Source: Planctomycetota bacterium (lineage in GTDB: Bacteria > Planctomycetota > Phycisphaerae > UBA1845 > PWPN01). From it: 7,286 nt of DNA. The stretch is taken from assembly GCA_020346805.1 (NCBI GenBank), contig CP070790.1, forward strand, positions 1,355,225 through 1,362,510, read 5' to 3'. The position numbers and the translations under genes are program-made. Of this stretch, positions 7,027 through 7,286 are shown in pieces (positions within the stretch are counted from its first letter, which is position 1; every line of letters starts with the position of its first letter). The notes below the pieces were generated by a model, which saw nothing but the letters and a program-made list of their open reading frames with translations, was not told the origin of the DNA and ran no database searches.

Positions 7027-7100
7027 GGGCGTATAGCTCAGTTGGCTAGAGCGTACGGATCACACCCGTAAGGTCACAGGTTCGAGTCCTGTTACGCCCA
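7027..7100 (+). tRNA. tRNA-Val (anticodon CAC)
   Basis: A complete 74-nt cloverleaf folds by eye. The acceptor stem is GGGCGTA (7027-7033) with TACGCCC (7093-7099), all seven pairs perfect, and discriminator A7100. The D stem is GCTC/GAGC with loop AGTTGGCTA carrying the conserved GG. The anticodon stem TACGG/CCGTA encloses loop ATCACAC, giving T33 and anticodon CAC at 7061-7063, which reads the valine codon GUG. The variable loop is AGGTC and the T arm is ACAGG-TTCGAGT-CCTGT. The 3' CCA is not encoded, since GTT follows. An isoacceptor reading only GUG is a plausible integration target, and an integrase gene follows directly. Confidence 0.95.
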
Positions 7101-7214
7101 GTTTTGTAAGTCACGCCGAACGCATAACTTAGCGTACCTGTCTGCGTCGGGCAGTGCGGCCCAAAGCCCCAAAATATCCAGTATATACCGTTTTATGTTT
7201 TGGAGGACCGTACC
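7101..7214. other. Spacer between tRNA and integrase; candidate attachment-site flank
   Basis: No gene is visible in these 114 bp. Short inverted repeats occur (ACGC/GCGT near 7119-7134; CTGC/GCAG near 7142-7154), which could be recombinase arm sites or chance. TATATA at 7182-7187 is a possible -10 element for the integrase gene. If the tRNA 3' end is the crossover site, this spacer would be the first sequence of the inserted element. Confidence 0.3.
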
Positions 7215-7286
7215 ATGCCCGGAAAAAAACATTTGACCACACCATCTTATCGTTTACATAAGGCTTCAGGACAAGCCGTGGTTACA
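7215..7286 (+). CDS. Partial site-specific integrase (tyrosine recombinase type), 5' end only
   Basis: Only the first 24 codons are in the window; the frame is open to the right edge. The ATG is preceded by GGAGG (7202-7206) at 8 nt, the strongest ribosome binding site in the window. The peptide begins MPGKKHLTTPSYRLHKASGQ and continues AVVT. The pattern PxYRLHKxSGQAxVT is one I recognise from the N-termini of tyrosine recombinase/phage-integrase-like proteins that are abundant in planctomycete genomes; there it precedes a short beta region and the core-binding domain. The catalytic R-H-R-Y residues lie beyond the window, so activity cannot be judged. Its place 114 bp downstream of a tRNA 3' end, transcribed away from it, fits an element integrated at that tRNA. 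The assignment comes from recall of a short motif, so it is moderate in certainty. Confidence 0.65.
   Translation, partial: MPGKKHLTTPSYRLHKASGQAVVT

Noticed and set aside
1..7286. CRISPR array, insertion sequence or long direct repeats
   Set aside because: I saw no regularly spaced repeats, no transposase motifs and no terminal inverted repeats. Only short local inverted and direct repeats were found.

Overview
The window looks like chromosomal DNA from a bacterium of the Planctomycetota, perhaps a Phycisphaerae-type lineage of moderate GC. The lineage call is an inference. It rests on the N-terminus of the partial gene at the right edge, which I recognise as the start of a tyrosine recombinase type common in planctomycetes, and on a twin-arginine-exported sugar-isomerase-fold protein, a combination familiar from PVC bacteria. 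No rRNA or housekeeping marker confirms it.

Left half (about 82-4487), all on the minus strand. Read in transcription order it holds a cytoplasmic AlkP-superfamily phosphohydrolase/phosphomutase-like enzyme (2754-4487), a 187-bp gap with a good promoter candidate, a Tat-signal protein with a fucose/arabinose-isomerase-like fold (1106-2566), and 16 bp later a YhaM-like OB-fold/HD-domain 3'-5' exoribonuclease (82-1089). The last two probably form a two-gene operon. Bases 1-81 hold no gene I can support.

Middle (4488-4788) is a divergent intergenic region: AT-rich stretches with -10-like boxes, and a GC-richer core with two partly competing inverted repeats.

Right half, plus strand: a secreted, highly charged helical protein with an internal duplication, loosely like Spy/CpxP-type periplasmic proteins (4789-5760); a GT4-like glycosyltransferase whose usual donor-binding residues are largely replaced (5812-6900); tRNA-Val(CAC) (7027-7100); and, 114 bp after the tRNA, the first 24 codons of a probable site-specific tyrosine recombinase (from 7215), cut by the window edge. 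The tRNA-integrase arrangement is typical of the boundary of an integrated genetic element, so the window may end just inside one.

Functionally the genes suggest carbohydrate or phosphoester metabolism and envelope functions, but nothing ties them into one pathway. I do not see a clearly new multi-gene system. The points most worth a second look are the possible element boundary at the tRNA, the exported isomerase-like protein with a conserved metal-site pattern, the internally duplicated secreted protein, and the donor-site-degenerate glycosyltransferase.
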